64,000 nucleotides of DNA from Luidia sarsii (Eukaryota; Echinodermata; Asteroidea; Paxillosida; Luidiidae). A model generated the notes under the pieces. That model did no database searches, had not been told where the DNA came from, and saw only the letters and a list, made by a program, of their open reading frames with translations. Shown piece after piece: positions 55,312-64,000 of this stretch. The stretch lies in assembly GCA_949987565.1 (NCBI GenBank), contig OX465107.1, positions 10,297,721-10,361,720 of the forward strand, given 5' to 3'. The position numbers and the translations under genes are program-made. Every line of letters begins with the position of its first letter. Position 1 is the first letter of the stretch.

Positions 55312-58300
55312 TCAAGTCAAGTAATCATCTAGGTATGATGGTGGTTTGCGTTGGCGGGAAGAGCGCCTCGGTGGTGTGCGGGCACCAGAAGTGCCAACGG
55401 CGGTCGAATCATCAGTAAGAGTTATTGACTGTGGGGTTGGTGTTATAGGAGGCTGCTCAAGGGGCTGCTCGGGAGGTTCAACAGTGATGTCCAGATGGGG
55501 CAATCTGGGGTCTTGCTGAGGTGCAGATAGGATAGCGGGGATGGTAGGTGGCATTGGAGCAACCGGCTTGATGGGGGTGTCCTCATCATCAGTGCTGTCG
55601 TGGGTGTCTGGCTGGGAGGACGCTGTGCCACTGTCAGAACGGGAGGGGACACAGAAACACTCAGAGCGCTTGACACGGTAGGAAGTATTTCTGAGCTGAT
55701 TGCCGGTGAATTTCCGGATGTTGCACCACAACCCATCGACGGCTGTGACAAGATAGCGGCATCGGCCTTTGGTTTTGTTGCGGTCACTGTGTAGATACAC
55801 CAAATCACCGATAGCTACAACAGTGTCAGGGGCCTTTTTGCCTGATGGTGTCTTAGATTTCTCGCTGTAGGGGTGGTTGGTGGTGCGAAGATCATGTTGG
55901 TCACGAATGAGCTGCTGGTCGGTGCAGGGAATTTGGTCGTTGGTGAACTGGTCTCGTTGAAACATCATCTCACGAGCGGATAGACCACGAGCACGTATGC
56001 GAGAATTTAGGCAAGATGTGGCCACTGCGAGAGTCAATGGAGACACTGCGCCTCCCATGGGGTCCTGCCGCAGTAGCTCGTCCTCCAACTCACAAACAGC
56101 TTTTTCGGCAACAGGGTTCTTGTTGGCGTTTTTGATGCGGCCAATCTCTACAGACAACCTGTGCTGGCGGAGTAGGTCATCATCGACGAGGGACTTGAAT
56201 CCTGGAGAAGGATCTGTGCGAATGACAGCAGGAGGGCCGTCCAATGGACAGAGCTCGATGCACTTGGTGAGAAGAGCAACACGAAGGTCAGTGTGGCGCT
56301 CGCTTTCAATGAAGCATGCTGCTGTGAAAGAGGTAACGGTCTCACGCACGACAAGGATGAGCTGACGACTACGTTTTATTACGTCAGCAGCGAAGGATAC
56401 CCCAACAGCATCAGGTGGGTCGGAAGTAGACTGCAACTGCAAGGAAGTCGGGGCATTGCGGAGGGCAGCGCATTGGTGGCAGCCGGATGAGATCCTCTCA
56501 ATGGCCTTGTCGAGGCACTTAAGTTGGTGACAAGAGGGGTGATGAAGCTGGATGTGAAGGGCGGTGAGGAGGCCATCCAGGACTTGACGTGGGACAATGA
56601 TGCATTCACGCGTGGGGGCGAGTGGCTCGTTGCGGCGGACGATCAGGAGATCGTCTTTGGCAATAGTAGCAACATTGAGGTACCGCTTGACATCTTTGAC
56701 GTTGGTGGCTTTCTTAGATGGACGAGTGCCCTGACGGAGATGTGCATGTGTACGGCGCAAATCAGGGCATTCTGTCCATTGGATGCGATCACTTGACTGG
56801 CAACCGGCCACGATGGCATCGAGTGGTGATATGATGGAGGCACAATTGGGGAGTACACGGGCAAGAACTTTGTAAGCCCCGATAAAGGAACGTAGGCCTG
56901 CAACCCTCTCTGGGATAGAGCATGAGGCAAGGGTGGCGATGCGGTGTGGACTGGCATGAAGGGTGCCCTGTGACCAGATCCACCCAAGGATAGTGGTGGT
57001 GTTGGGGCATATCACGGTCTTTTTGGCGGAGAGACGTAGGTCGCATTGATAGAGTGCGTGGAGTACTCGTCTCCAGTTGTGCAAGAGTTCACTGTGTGTG
57101 TTGCCGCCACAGTAAAGGTCATCAGCGATCTTGGCAACTATGCCCTCCGTCAACAAGTCTCCAAGAACACGGCACATCAGCTCCTCCAGTGCAGTTTCAG
57201 AGCCTGGCATACCCATTGCGGACCTGGTGTATACACGTACTCCACGAAAGGGGGTGGCAACTCCGCAGTACTTCATAGAATTGCGAGCCAGGGGAATCTG
57301 GTAAAAGGCACTGGTGAGGTCGGTAGCGATGACATGGTTCCACTGTGCGATTTGACGGAGAGTGGAATTGACATCAGGCATTAGGGCTGGCTGAGGCTTA
57401 CTATAGCGGCCAACTTCAGAGAAGGCTGTGACTAAGCGGAAACCTCCATTAGCTTTTTTGACAAGGAAGGAAGGGTTAAGGTACTCGACTGTTGTGCCAA
57501 GTTCTTCTGGGCGAGCAAAGACACCTTGTTTCTCAAGATCGTCGAACTTCTGCTGAAGTTCCTGTAGCTTGTCCTTGGCATACTGTGGAACTCGTCCTTT
57601 GCGCTGAGGGGGCTGGACAGGGCCCATGTTGACAACAGCCTCAAAACGGCCAGCATGGCCATTGTAACCCTTAAAGTCAGGGTTAAAGACTTCATCGAAC
57701 TCCAGATTGAGGGCCGAAAATGCGGCTCTGGTGTCTTTGGGCAGGATGTTGTCAGGATCAAGGGAAACTTGATGGGAATGCAGAGATGAGGGGGAAGTGG
57801 GCCTTGATGACTTGCTGTGAGGTACGTATGCTTCGTCGTCGGGCTGGGGCGGTACGAAGACAGGGCAGACCTGGCAAAAGTGCTCATGGCGTTTCAGTAC
57901 TTGTGGACCCATGGTTAAGTTGGGAATGCGGATTCTCCCAGCCACACTGTCAACTATGTCAGGGGGTGGCCATGATCGGGTGGAGTGTGTTGCATGAGCA
58001 ACAGGAGCATCAAGGCGGGGCTCAATTGCGAAGGTGCAGTCTTGGGTTGAAATTTCCGTGGGCAGCTGTAACTCGAGAAACTCTCCGGGCCAAACAGTGG
58101 TAGAGCAGGGAGGGGCACGAAGAACATGTGCACGGCGAACAAGGTGAGGTCTGGAGGCATGGACAGGGGATGAACCGTAAAGAACTGTAGTCCCATCGGC
58201 GAGAGAGATCTGGCGTTTAGCGGGACGAACAGATAGGTCGTTCAGCTCCATGAAGGGCATGCCGCCAAGTGCATCAACATCGAGGTTCTCAATCACAAGA

Positions 58301-58452
58301 GCCTCGAATGTGAACACATGATCATCGCGGGAGAGAGAGAGGTGTGTCTCACCAGTTACTGTAAGTGGGGATGCGCCGTCTGCTTGATGGGCGGACTGAG
58401 AGCTCTCCTTGACTGTGGCCCCAATACGCTTAGCAGCGGATGCACTGATCAT
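55312..58452 (-). CDS. pol: pol: RT and integrase, RNase H apparently missing
   Basis: A 1046-codon frame. Residues 1-200 follow the protease core, whose Asp-Thr-Gly lies upstream in another frame. Reverse transcriptase covers about 270-550: catalytic Asp378 in ATDLTSAFYQIPL and Asp444-Asp445 in KIADDLYCGG. RNase H should follow; instead RIQWT at 556-560 runs straight into a pre-integrase segment (CPDLRRTHAHL). Integrase: a zinc finger with His633/637 and C658-x2-C661 whose interior is about 10 residues short, catalytic Asp690, Asp747, Glu783 (a D-D-35-E spacing), and a GPY-like C-terminal module at about 880-910. The Pro/Thr-rich tail ends at 1046. Known Ty3/Gypsy pol normally has RNase H of about 120 residues. 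Confidence 0.92.
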   Translation of the reverse strand: MISASAAKRIGATVKESSQSAHQADGASPLTVTGETHLSLSRDDHVFTFEALVIENLDVDALGGMPFMELNDLSVRPAKRQISLADGTTVLYGSSPVHASRPHLVRRAHVLRAPPCSTTVWPGEFLELQLPTEISTQDCTFAIEPRLDAPVAHATHSTRSWPPPDIVDSVAGRIRIPNLTMGPQVLKRHEHFCQVCPVFVPPQPDDEAYVPHSKSSRPTSPSSLHSHQVSLDPDNILPKDTRAAFSALNLEFDEVFNPDFKGYNGHAGRFEAVVNMGPVQPPQRKGRVPQYAKDKLQELQQKFDDLEKQGVFARPEELGTTVEYLNPSFLVKKANGGFRLVTAFSEVGRYSKPQPALMPDVNSTLRQIAQWNHVIATDLTSAFYQIPLARNSMKYCGVATPFRGVRVYTRSAMGMPGSETALEELMCRVLGDLLTEGIVAKIADDLYCGGNTHSELLHNWRRVLHALYQCDLRLSAKKTVICPNTTTILGWIWSQGTLHASPHRIATLASCSIPERVAGLRSFIGAYKVLARVLPNCASIISPLDAIVAGCQSSDRIQWTECPDLRRTHAHLRQGTRPSKKATNVKDVKRYLNVATIAKDDLLIVRRNEPLAPTRECIIVPRQVLDGLLTALHIQLHHPSCHQLKCLDKAIERISSGCHQCAALRNAPTSLQLQSTSDPPDAVGVSFAADVIKRSRQLILVVRETVTSFTAACFIESERHTDLRVALLTKCIELCPLDGPPAVIRTDPSPGFKSLVDDDLLRQHRLSVEIGRIKNANKNPVAEKAVCELEDELLRQDPMGGAVSPLTLAVATSCLNSRIRARGLSAREMMFQRDQFTNDQIPCTDQQLIRDQHDLRTTNHPYSEKSKTPSGKKAPDTVVAIGDLVYLHSDRNKTKGRCRYLVTAVDGLWCNIRKFTGNQLRNTSYRVKRSECFCVPSRSDSGTASSQPDTHDSTDDEDTPIKPVAPMPPTIPAILSAPQQDPRLPHLDITVEPPEQPLEQPPITPTPQSITLTDDSTAVGTSGARTPPRRSSRQRKPPSYLDDYLT

Positions 58453-58482
58453 GTTGCCAAGTCGCTCCAGTATCGATGGTTA
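58453..58482 (-). pseudogene. protease active-site segment out of frame
   Basis: Between the gag stop (58482-58480) and the first pol Met lies an Asp-Thr-Gly codon triplet at 58474-58466, in a frame shared with neither ORF. Gag and pol are in the same frame as each other. One disruption is therefore needed on each side of this motif, so the retropepsin is not continuous in this copy. Confidence 0.75.
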
Positions 58483-59565
58483 TGCGGATGGTGTGATAAC
58501 CACGGAAAGTGTCAAGATATGTCTTGTTTGGACACGGAAGGCAGCTTGGGTGTCTGTGTTATGGTCTGTTGCTCTGATCCCGTCCTCATCAACACCGTGC
58601 GGTTCCTCATCAGGAGTAGGATCATCGAAGATATTGGCAATTTGACGGGCTTTAAGCATGAAGCGGCGGTCCTGTTGAGGGAGGTGGGGACACTCACTCA
58701 AGAAGTGATCAGATTTATTGCGTCCAACTTGTTTGCAGAGTGGACACGACTTCCTGGGGTGGAACGAGCGCTGTCGGCGGAGATCAGGAGTAGTGAAGGA
58801 CGGGCGCAGGGGTGGAGTCCGTTGAGGAATTGCGGCACGCATGGCCTTGGCATCATCAGATGTATGGAGCTCCTCGAGGAGCGACTGGAGTGCCTGTGAG
58901 ATCTCTGGCTTTATGGATGCCAGAGTGCGGGAACGGAGCTCTGTGCCATAGCGCTGCTTCACTAACTTTGGTAAACCGGTGTGTATGAGCCTCAGCCACG
59001 TGAGGACGATAAAGTTCTCCAATGAGGGGGACAGCTCCTCGTCTTCAGCTACAGGCTGGCCATGATGAGTAATTCCGCTGTCAGAATGGAGTAAATTGTC
59101 CTCCACGAATGCCATGAGGCGTTGGTACAAGTCTTCAGGGCGTTCATCGGGGCGGAGGTGGATATCAGAGAAGTCGATAAAGTGAGCACCAGTAGATTGA
59201 AAACCATAATGTAGGCGAATGGCTTGCCATATGGTCTGGATCGAGGTTGAGATCTTGATAATGGTGTTACGGGAAATCACCGGGCAGTAATTGGCAATTT
59301 GCCCCAGCATAAGCTCAAGGAGGGTGACTTTCTGTTGAGCAGTCTTTCTTTTATCAGCTGGAACTGGATCAGTGTCATCTTCAAAACTGCGGAGGGGGTC
59401 AGTTTTGGTCTTCTTTCCCCACTGGCAGCCCTCCACTAAGAATGGGGCAAAGTTTGGGTCGAGTGAGAGGGTATACTGCAAGTTCTGTCGCCAGTTCTCA
59501 AAGGAGTTTACAGTCTCCACTTTACTCAAGCACCACTGTTTCGGTGCGCGGTGCGTAGATGCCAT
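58480..59565 (-). CDS. gag: gag with one zinc knuckle
   Basis: A 361-codon frame from the ATG at 59565. The N-terminal 230 residues are helical with conserved-looking Trp and Leu ([29 protein letters not shown]), as in Ty3/Gypsy capsids. The nucleocapsid part has a basic stretch then C274-x2-C277-x9-H287-x4-C292. A usual CCHC knuckle is C-x2-C-x4-H-x4-C, so the middle spacing is long. The frame ends shortly before the protease motif. Confidence 0.88.
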   Translation of the reverse strand: MASTHRAPKQWCLSKVETVNSFENWRQNLQYTLSLDPNFAPFLVEGCQWGKKTKTDPLRSFEDDTDPVPADKRKTAQQKVTLLELMLGQIANYCPVISRNTIIKISTSIQTIWQAIRLHYGFQSTGAHFIDFSDIHLRPDERPEDLYQRLMAFVEDNLLHSDSGITHHGQPVAEDEELSPSLENFIVLTWLRLIHTGLPKLVKQRYGTELRSRTLASIKPEISQALQSLLEELHTSDDAKAMRAAIPQRTPPLRPSFTTPDLRRQRSFHPRKSCPLCKQVGRNKSDHFLSECPHLPQQDRRFMLKARQIANIFDDPTPDEEPHGVDEDGIRATDHNTDTQAAFRVQTRHILTLSVVITPSA

Positions 59566-59728
59566 GGTGTACTCAGAAAAAAGGAATAAATGACGAACAA
59601 TTCCTTCAGTTGTTTGTATACAACTGTACAGTCACTCACCGTGTATGTGATACGGCTTATTGTGCGCCGAAAACTCGGGGTTTTGTAGCGGTTTTCCACA
59701 CTTTCCAAGGCGAGGATCCGTTTCAGAA

Positions 59729-59739
59729 CGCTGCCACCA
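59729..59739 (-). other. primer-binding site
   Basis: TGGTGGCAGCG on the minus strand begins directly inside the 5' LTR. A TGG start matches the CCA 3' end of a tRNA. The tRNA type was not determined. Confidence 0.7.
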
Positions 59740-59927
59740 CGCCAGTAAGGAGGGAGGGAAACTCCTGACACACATAAACCACAACTGTAGAACAGTTCGT
59801 CAAGCTAACCGAGAGACTTTAATGAGCTCGATAATACGCGACCGTCCGAGAACTAGACAGCGGTAAAAGACGACCCGCACGGGTCAGAGGTTACGGACGC
59901 AAGAGGGCGTAATCACAACCACTGGCG
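59740..59927 (-). mobile_element. 5' LTR of minus-strand retrotransposon (188 bp)
   Basis: Identical to 54890-55077. The promoter and polyadenylation signals were not located; 188 bp is short for this group but within range. Confidence 0.93.
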
Positions 59928-59929
59928 CT

Positions 59930-60661
59930 GGTCCAGTGTACCAGTACAATGTACCAATGTACATGTACAATGTAAGTGAGTCGAGTGTGTGCGATGTTGT
60001 TGATTTACCGAACAATTCTCAAAATATTTCCATGGAATCGTTAATCACATATTTGTCTTGGATGTTTAATTATTTTTTCTAAGCCTGCGAATTGCGATGT
60101 CTTGGGGTACTTTTGGGATCTGATGATTTTTTTCCCTGCTGCAACTGCAAGGACCTTCAAGGCTTCATTTCATTCATTGGACCAGTTTAAATTGGTTGGG
60201 ATTCTTAGCAAATATTAAAATACATCTTAAATACATCGGAAAGTGGCTATCACCAGAATAAAGTTAGTATTATAAAGGTTGGCGCACCAAACGAAAAAGG
60301 GTTGCAGCAGGGGGAACACCAGGTTGGGACACAGTTGTGTGACATGGAGATCAATTTTTCAAACTTGGCACAGCATTGTTTTATTATCATTTCTGGATTG
60401 GAAAATTATTCTATTTTCATAATTCATATCAGTCAAAATGTGTAGATTCAACAGAAATGTACTAGAAAGCCACATTGAAAGCTGGGTCAAGAAAAGTGGT
60501 GACGTAACACTGACACCACATGAAATTTTTAAATGTGTCAACCTTATCTGTAATGAAGCTTATTTTTACTACTACCACTCTCATTATATTCTCTCTCTGC
60601 ATAGAATCCACATACAACAACAATTACGCCAATAAATGACACTATACAAATGAAATTGTAG
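59930..60661. other. repeat K material, no gene seen
   Basis: At 60060-60210 sequence resembling 54120-54260 is followed by a reversed match to 54790-54886, so K is rearranged here. Short TACATG units lie near 59950. The ORF at 60438 has no recognised domain. Confidence 0.5.
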
Positions 60662-63478
60662 TATCTCACATTGAGAATCTTTGTTTTTCCTTCATATTTT
60701 AAAGGTAAAACAAACTAACTTCAAAAACTACTCTACAAAACAAGAAAAACAACAGAATATCATGCAAGAATGGATACAAACAATACATTGTTACATAGCA
60801 AATGATTAAGTTATGGTAACCTTACTTACAACAGATCAGAAAATGAAAATTTTAATGTTTTAAAATTGATTACACAATTATGCAGGACGTAACATTGACA
60901 CCGTGTCATGTTACGTCTTCTCCTTTCAAGGCAAAAGTACAAACAAAATTCAGATAATGAACAAAAAAGGAGGTTCAATGGCATTTGACAGCACCCTAGT
61001 AACTTCTGAATTGTGAGCACAACCTGAAATAATTTGTTGGTTATCAAAAAGTGGCAAGGGAGGGTTCAAGATGAAGTATGACGTAACACTGACGCCGTGA
61101 GAGCTTGGGCAGATTTTTTTTCTTTTGAGGTCTCTCCTGAAAGTAACTTCCGTTGATTTGCTTGCTGTTTTTCACCAGGGCACTTCTCACAGTCGTTGTC
61201 TCTGGAATGCACTTTATCCCTTAAAGAGCCAGGTTATTTTGACCATCTCACAGCCGGGGGGGGGGGGGGGGGGGATTCGCCCAAATAATGTATTTGAATC
61301 CAAATTATAGATTTGAATGAAATTTTGCAGGGTGATAGTGAATTAAACATTTATTATTATTTTGAACAAAATTGTGTTTTGAACAAAATTGTGTTTTGTC
61401 TAATTATAGCTCATTAATTATTCATGACTCCATTTTGGGGAGCTTCTTTATGTTTTCATTGGTTTTCATTGAATTTCCTTTGTTTTTATTGAATTACCCA
61501 AATTTGAATAATTTTGACCAAAAAAATAAGCCACGTATAACCAATAATTGCATGCAGCAATATTAATAAGCTAATTATGCCAAAGAATCCTAAAAAGAAA
61601 TACCCTGTGCACATTAGATGCTATGCTTTTATGTAGTGTAAGTCAATGGAAACATTTCCATCAAGCTATACCATGGCCCCGGAAAAAGTTCATTGACAGA
61701 GAACGGCACCACCAAATTTAATAAAATTGGTGTCAAAATGTGCCCAAGAAGATTGCCGAAAACTTCATATAGCCTCAACACGGCAAAAAAAAATCGCTGA
61801 GACGCTATAAAAAAAACTACAGAGAGGCGCCCCCCTCCCCGGCTCTTTTAGGGTTAATGCGTAGTCTCATACAAATCATTGTTGGTGCCATGATGAAATC
61901 ATCCACATCCTGAAAGGAAGAAAAACATAATACGGGATAAATTTGTTGGCCTTGTATATATATATATATAAAATATGGCCGGTAATTTGGTCAGTTTCCT
62001 CACTAGAAAGAGATGTCTCAATTTAGACTTGCATGGGGTGAAATAATTTTTTTTAAATCCAACAGTGCATGTTCCCCGTTGGAACTTTTCAATTTTGGAA
62101 TTTTTCAAAAAATGATGTATAATCTGTGGAAAATTAAGCCACAATCACTTGATTACAGCTCATTTAATTTCGGTTTGCCAATTACGTGGAGCGGGTAACC
62201 TACAGCTACACGGGAAGTGCAGAACAATCCTGCCTCTCGGCCCGGCCCGCACCCACGTCACGTACACTGATCGTGCGACGCAACCCTGACACGTTGTAGG
62301 AAATCGTACTTCTGCCATTCGTGCATCACCCGATGTCTTAAACACTAAAAAAATCACTAATATCACATCAATCTTTAAATCAATAAGATGTTCGTACGAT
62401 CCAGCAGAAAAAGGCCCAAAAAACAATTACGAATCAAGCATCAATGCTAGGCAGACACTGCCGATGTAACGATCACTGATCAACGTAACACATACACGGT
62501 GATAAAACACGTGGTCGTTTTATGCGCGAATCATTCGATGTCAAAAATCCATACAAAAACAAGAAAATTATAACGATCTTTAAGGTGGAAAACGTCTATT
62601 AAAATATCCCCAAAATATGCTGAAATACTTACACATTAGATGTGTCAAATGCTCGGACAAATGACGACGATGTAACAAGCTAGAAGTCGACGCAACATTT
62701 ACCCCACATGTTCTTCGCGATCTCTTTCACTTCACAACAATCTACACAGCATGTGACCCTATGTGAATGGTTCGCCATAGAAGGTCGTTTGTAGAAATGG
62801 ACCGACCCTCTATCATCATAGGCGTAAGTCATGATTTGTGTGACGAAATGTGTGCCGACGTAACAAAAAATTGAATTACACCACTCACGGTTTTATGGTT
62901 TCCGACCCAATAAAAAATGAAAATTAATGTAAAATTACAGGTTTTTCTTGAATGATATTTCAAGTAAAGCATAGTGTGACACAATGTAACAATATTTTTC
63001 CCATTATATTTATCGTGAAAAAATATACATCCCTCTCAATCGACGCAACTATTTATCCAGAATTTGACACGGCAGTTACGTCGGCCAGCGCTAAGTGCAG
63101 AGCTGAATTTAAAAAATACTCGACGTATTTTCGGAAAAGTGACACAACGGGACATTTTGGTCAGCATTTGTTGTTTCGTTGCCATAAAATATAATTTGTC
63201 TGTTGCACCTCATTTTGAGAAAAATAGTTGCTGAAATTTCGGAGTTTTCATGTCACAATTTCACCTAAAAATTAGCTCATGACACCACTGATTTTTTTTG
63301 TTTTTAATAACTTTATGAATGTTCCAGATACAGGGGGTCATTTTGGAGGAGACATTCCCTTCTAAATGGATATACAGTATTAAAAACAAAAAGAGCAACG
63401 GGGTTGAAGAGAGAAAGACACAAAAATGCTATGTTGGTGAATTGACTACTGTGTCCCAACCTGGTGAAACGACCCATA
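60662..63478 (+). repeat. segmental duplication copy 2 (partner 29553-33530)
   Basis: Direct partner of 29553-33530, without the hAT-like insertion and with two extra blocks near 61540-61620 and 61650-61825. A 19-bp G run at 61256 corresponds to that at 30143. Base differences are few. The downstream flank differs completely: repeat A follows copy 1 and repeat M follows copy 2. Confidence 0.9.
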
Positions 63479-64000
63479 TCCTAAGAATACGCAATTCACA
63501 TCTTCAGAGGTAAATATTCACGTCCCGAGAATTAAAAGTTCCTCCGACCAGAAATTAATCCCCTGGCGTTCGACGTCCGCGGACCCATTGTTAATGGGTT
63601 GGGGGGGGGGGGGGGGCGTTGGCGGCAATTTCTTTGAGTTTGCCAGCCGATATTTCCTGGATGGCGTTCGCTACTGGGTTCACCGTCTGCATCTGACAGG
63701 GAGAAGAGCTTCTAGCCAATGCAGTGGGCGGATTTCTTGTAAAAAGATACTCCTCGACTTTCTCTGTGATGGGATTTTTTTCCAACCTGTATAGTTTTAG
63801 CCACATAGTTTTCGTTTGTTGCTAAACTAGCTGAAACATCAGAGCCAGGATTCACACTATTTGCCTACTGTGTTGGGTGTCGGAAGAAAAACTGGTCCTG
63901 TCATGGACTAAGAGTGGGAATACTTAATTTCTAGTCCACGTCAACGTCATCCATCCATCAAGTCATTTTGATCACTTTTTTCTAACAGAAGGTGATTTAA
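63479..64000 (-). repeat. repeat M, reverse copy (cut by window end)
   Basis: Reverse complement of 48725-48910 joined to 49764-50216, without repeat H. It includes a G run of about 18 bp at 63599, where the other copy has a 10-bp C run. Continues beyond the window. Confidence 0.82.

Larger units (their letters stand above)
54890..59927 (-). mobile_element. LTR retrotransposon, 5.04 kb, Ty3/Gypsy-related
   Basis: Order on the minus strand: LTR, primer site, gag (59565-58480), pol (58452-55312), purine tract, LTR. The two LTRs are identical, so the insertion is young. The RT pattern (FYQIPL, GWIW..GTL, FIGAYK) is closer to Ty3/Gypsy than BEL/Pao, though the usual Y-x-D-D reads I-A-D-D. CTG flanks both outer edges, which is at best a 3-bp duplication. 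gag and pol are separated by frame disruptions, and an RNase H domain is not seen. Confidence 0.93.

Noticed and set aside
55312..58452. Host gene of 1046 codons
   Set aside because: RT and integrase residues, flanking identical LTRs, a primer site and a purine tract mark it as a retrotransposon pol.
57046..58899. Plus-strand ORFs of 112-193 codons opposite gag and pol
   Set aside because: Shadows of the real minus-strand reading frames; no recognisable domain.

Overview
The window looks like intron-rich, repeat-dense nuclear DNA from a metazoan, most likely a marine invertebrate. The reasons are spliceable exons with consensus donor and acceptor sites, Penelope-like retroelements (PLEs) with GIY-YIG endonuclease, THAP-type zinc fingers, tRNA-derived SINEs, several families of cut-and-paste transposons, and many arrays of the self-complementary hexamer TACATG. 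I cannot name the species. There are no bacterial operons, no CRISPR array and no intact rRNA or tRNA gene.

Layout. 1-4.7 kb: a possible exon fragment, PLE 3' ends (one pair head to head), a palindromic 21-bp satellite and a decayed THAP-like gene piece. 4.7-14.2 kb: repeat family A (about 1.04 kb, TA-flanked), a long-TIR element, and a 5.3-kb inverted structure whose arms (repeat B plus a 16-bp minisatellite) enclose a cluster of G-rich minisatellites. 14.2-22.6 kb: one copy of repeat A opened by two later insertions, a 6.08-kb TTAA-flanked element carrying candidate exons and a 1.24-kb hAT-like element. 22.6-28.4 kb: a large inverted repeat (about 1.24 kb of homologous arm) in which the right arm alone received a PLE and a solo LTR, so the left arm records both empty sites. 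28.6-36.2 kb: homopolymer tracts, a TTCGCGAA cluster, the first copy of a 2.6-kb duplication with a hAT-like insertion, and another repeat A copy split by a hAT-like element. 36.4-46.6 kb: more candidate exons, two SINEs around a TTAA-flanked MITE, two truncated PLEs, an inverted THAP duplication and a small TTAA/AGG element. 48-54.9 kb: PLE 3' end, a hairpin-ended repeat pair and a 3.17-kb hAT-like element. 54.89-59.93 kb: a complete LTR retrotransposon on the minus strand. 60.66-64 kb: second copy of the 29.5-kb duplication, then an inverted copy of 48.7-50.2 kb sequence.

Genes. The only long, convincing coding regions are the gag and pol ORFs of the LTR element and the C-terminal half of a PLE at 40.05 kb. 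A set of short exons between 16.67 and 46.62 kb shares one property: nearly all start and end after the second codon base, with AG before the junction. They encode Ser/Asp/Glu-rich sequence and could be pieces of one gene (host, or a THAP/Kolobok-type transposon gene). I could not identify it.

The main interest is the layered insertion record. At least eight insertions can be paired with an uninterrupted relative in the same window, so the order of events can be read directly. The LTR element combines identical LTRs with a pol that appears to lack RNase H and a protease motif out of frame.
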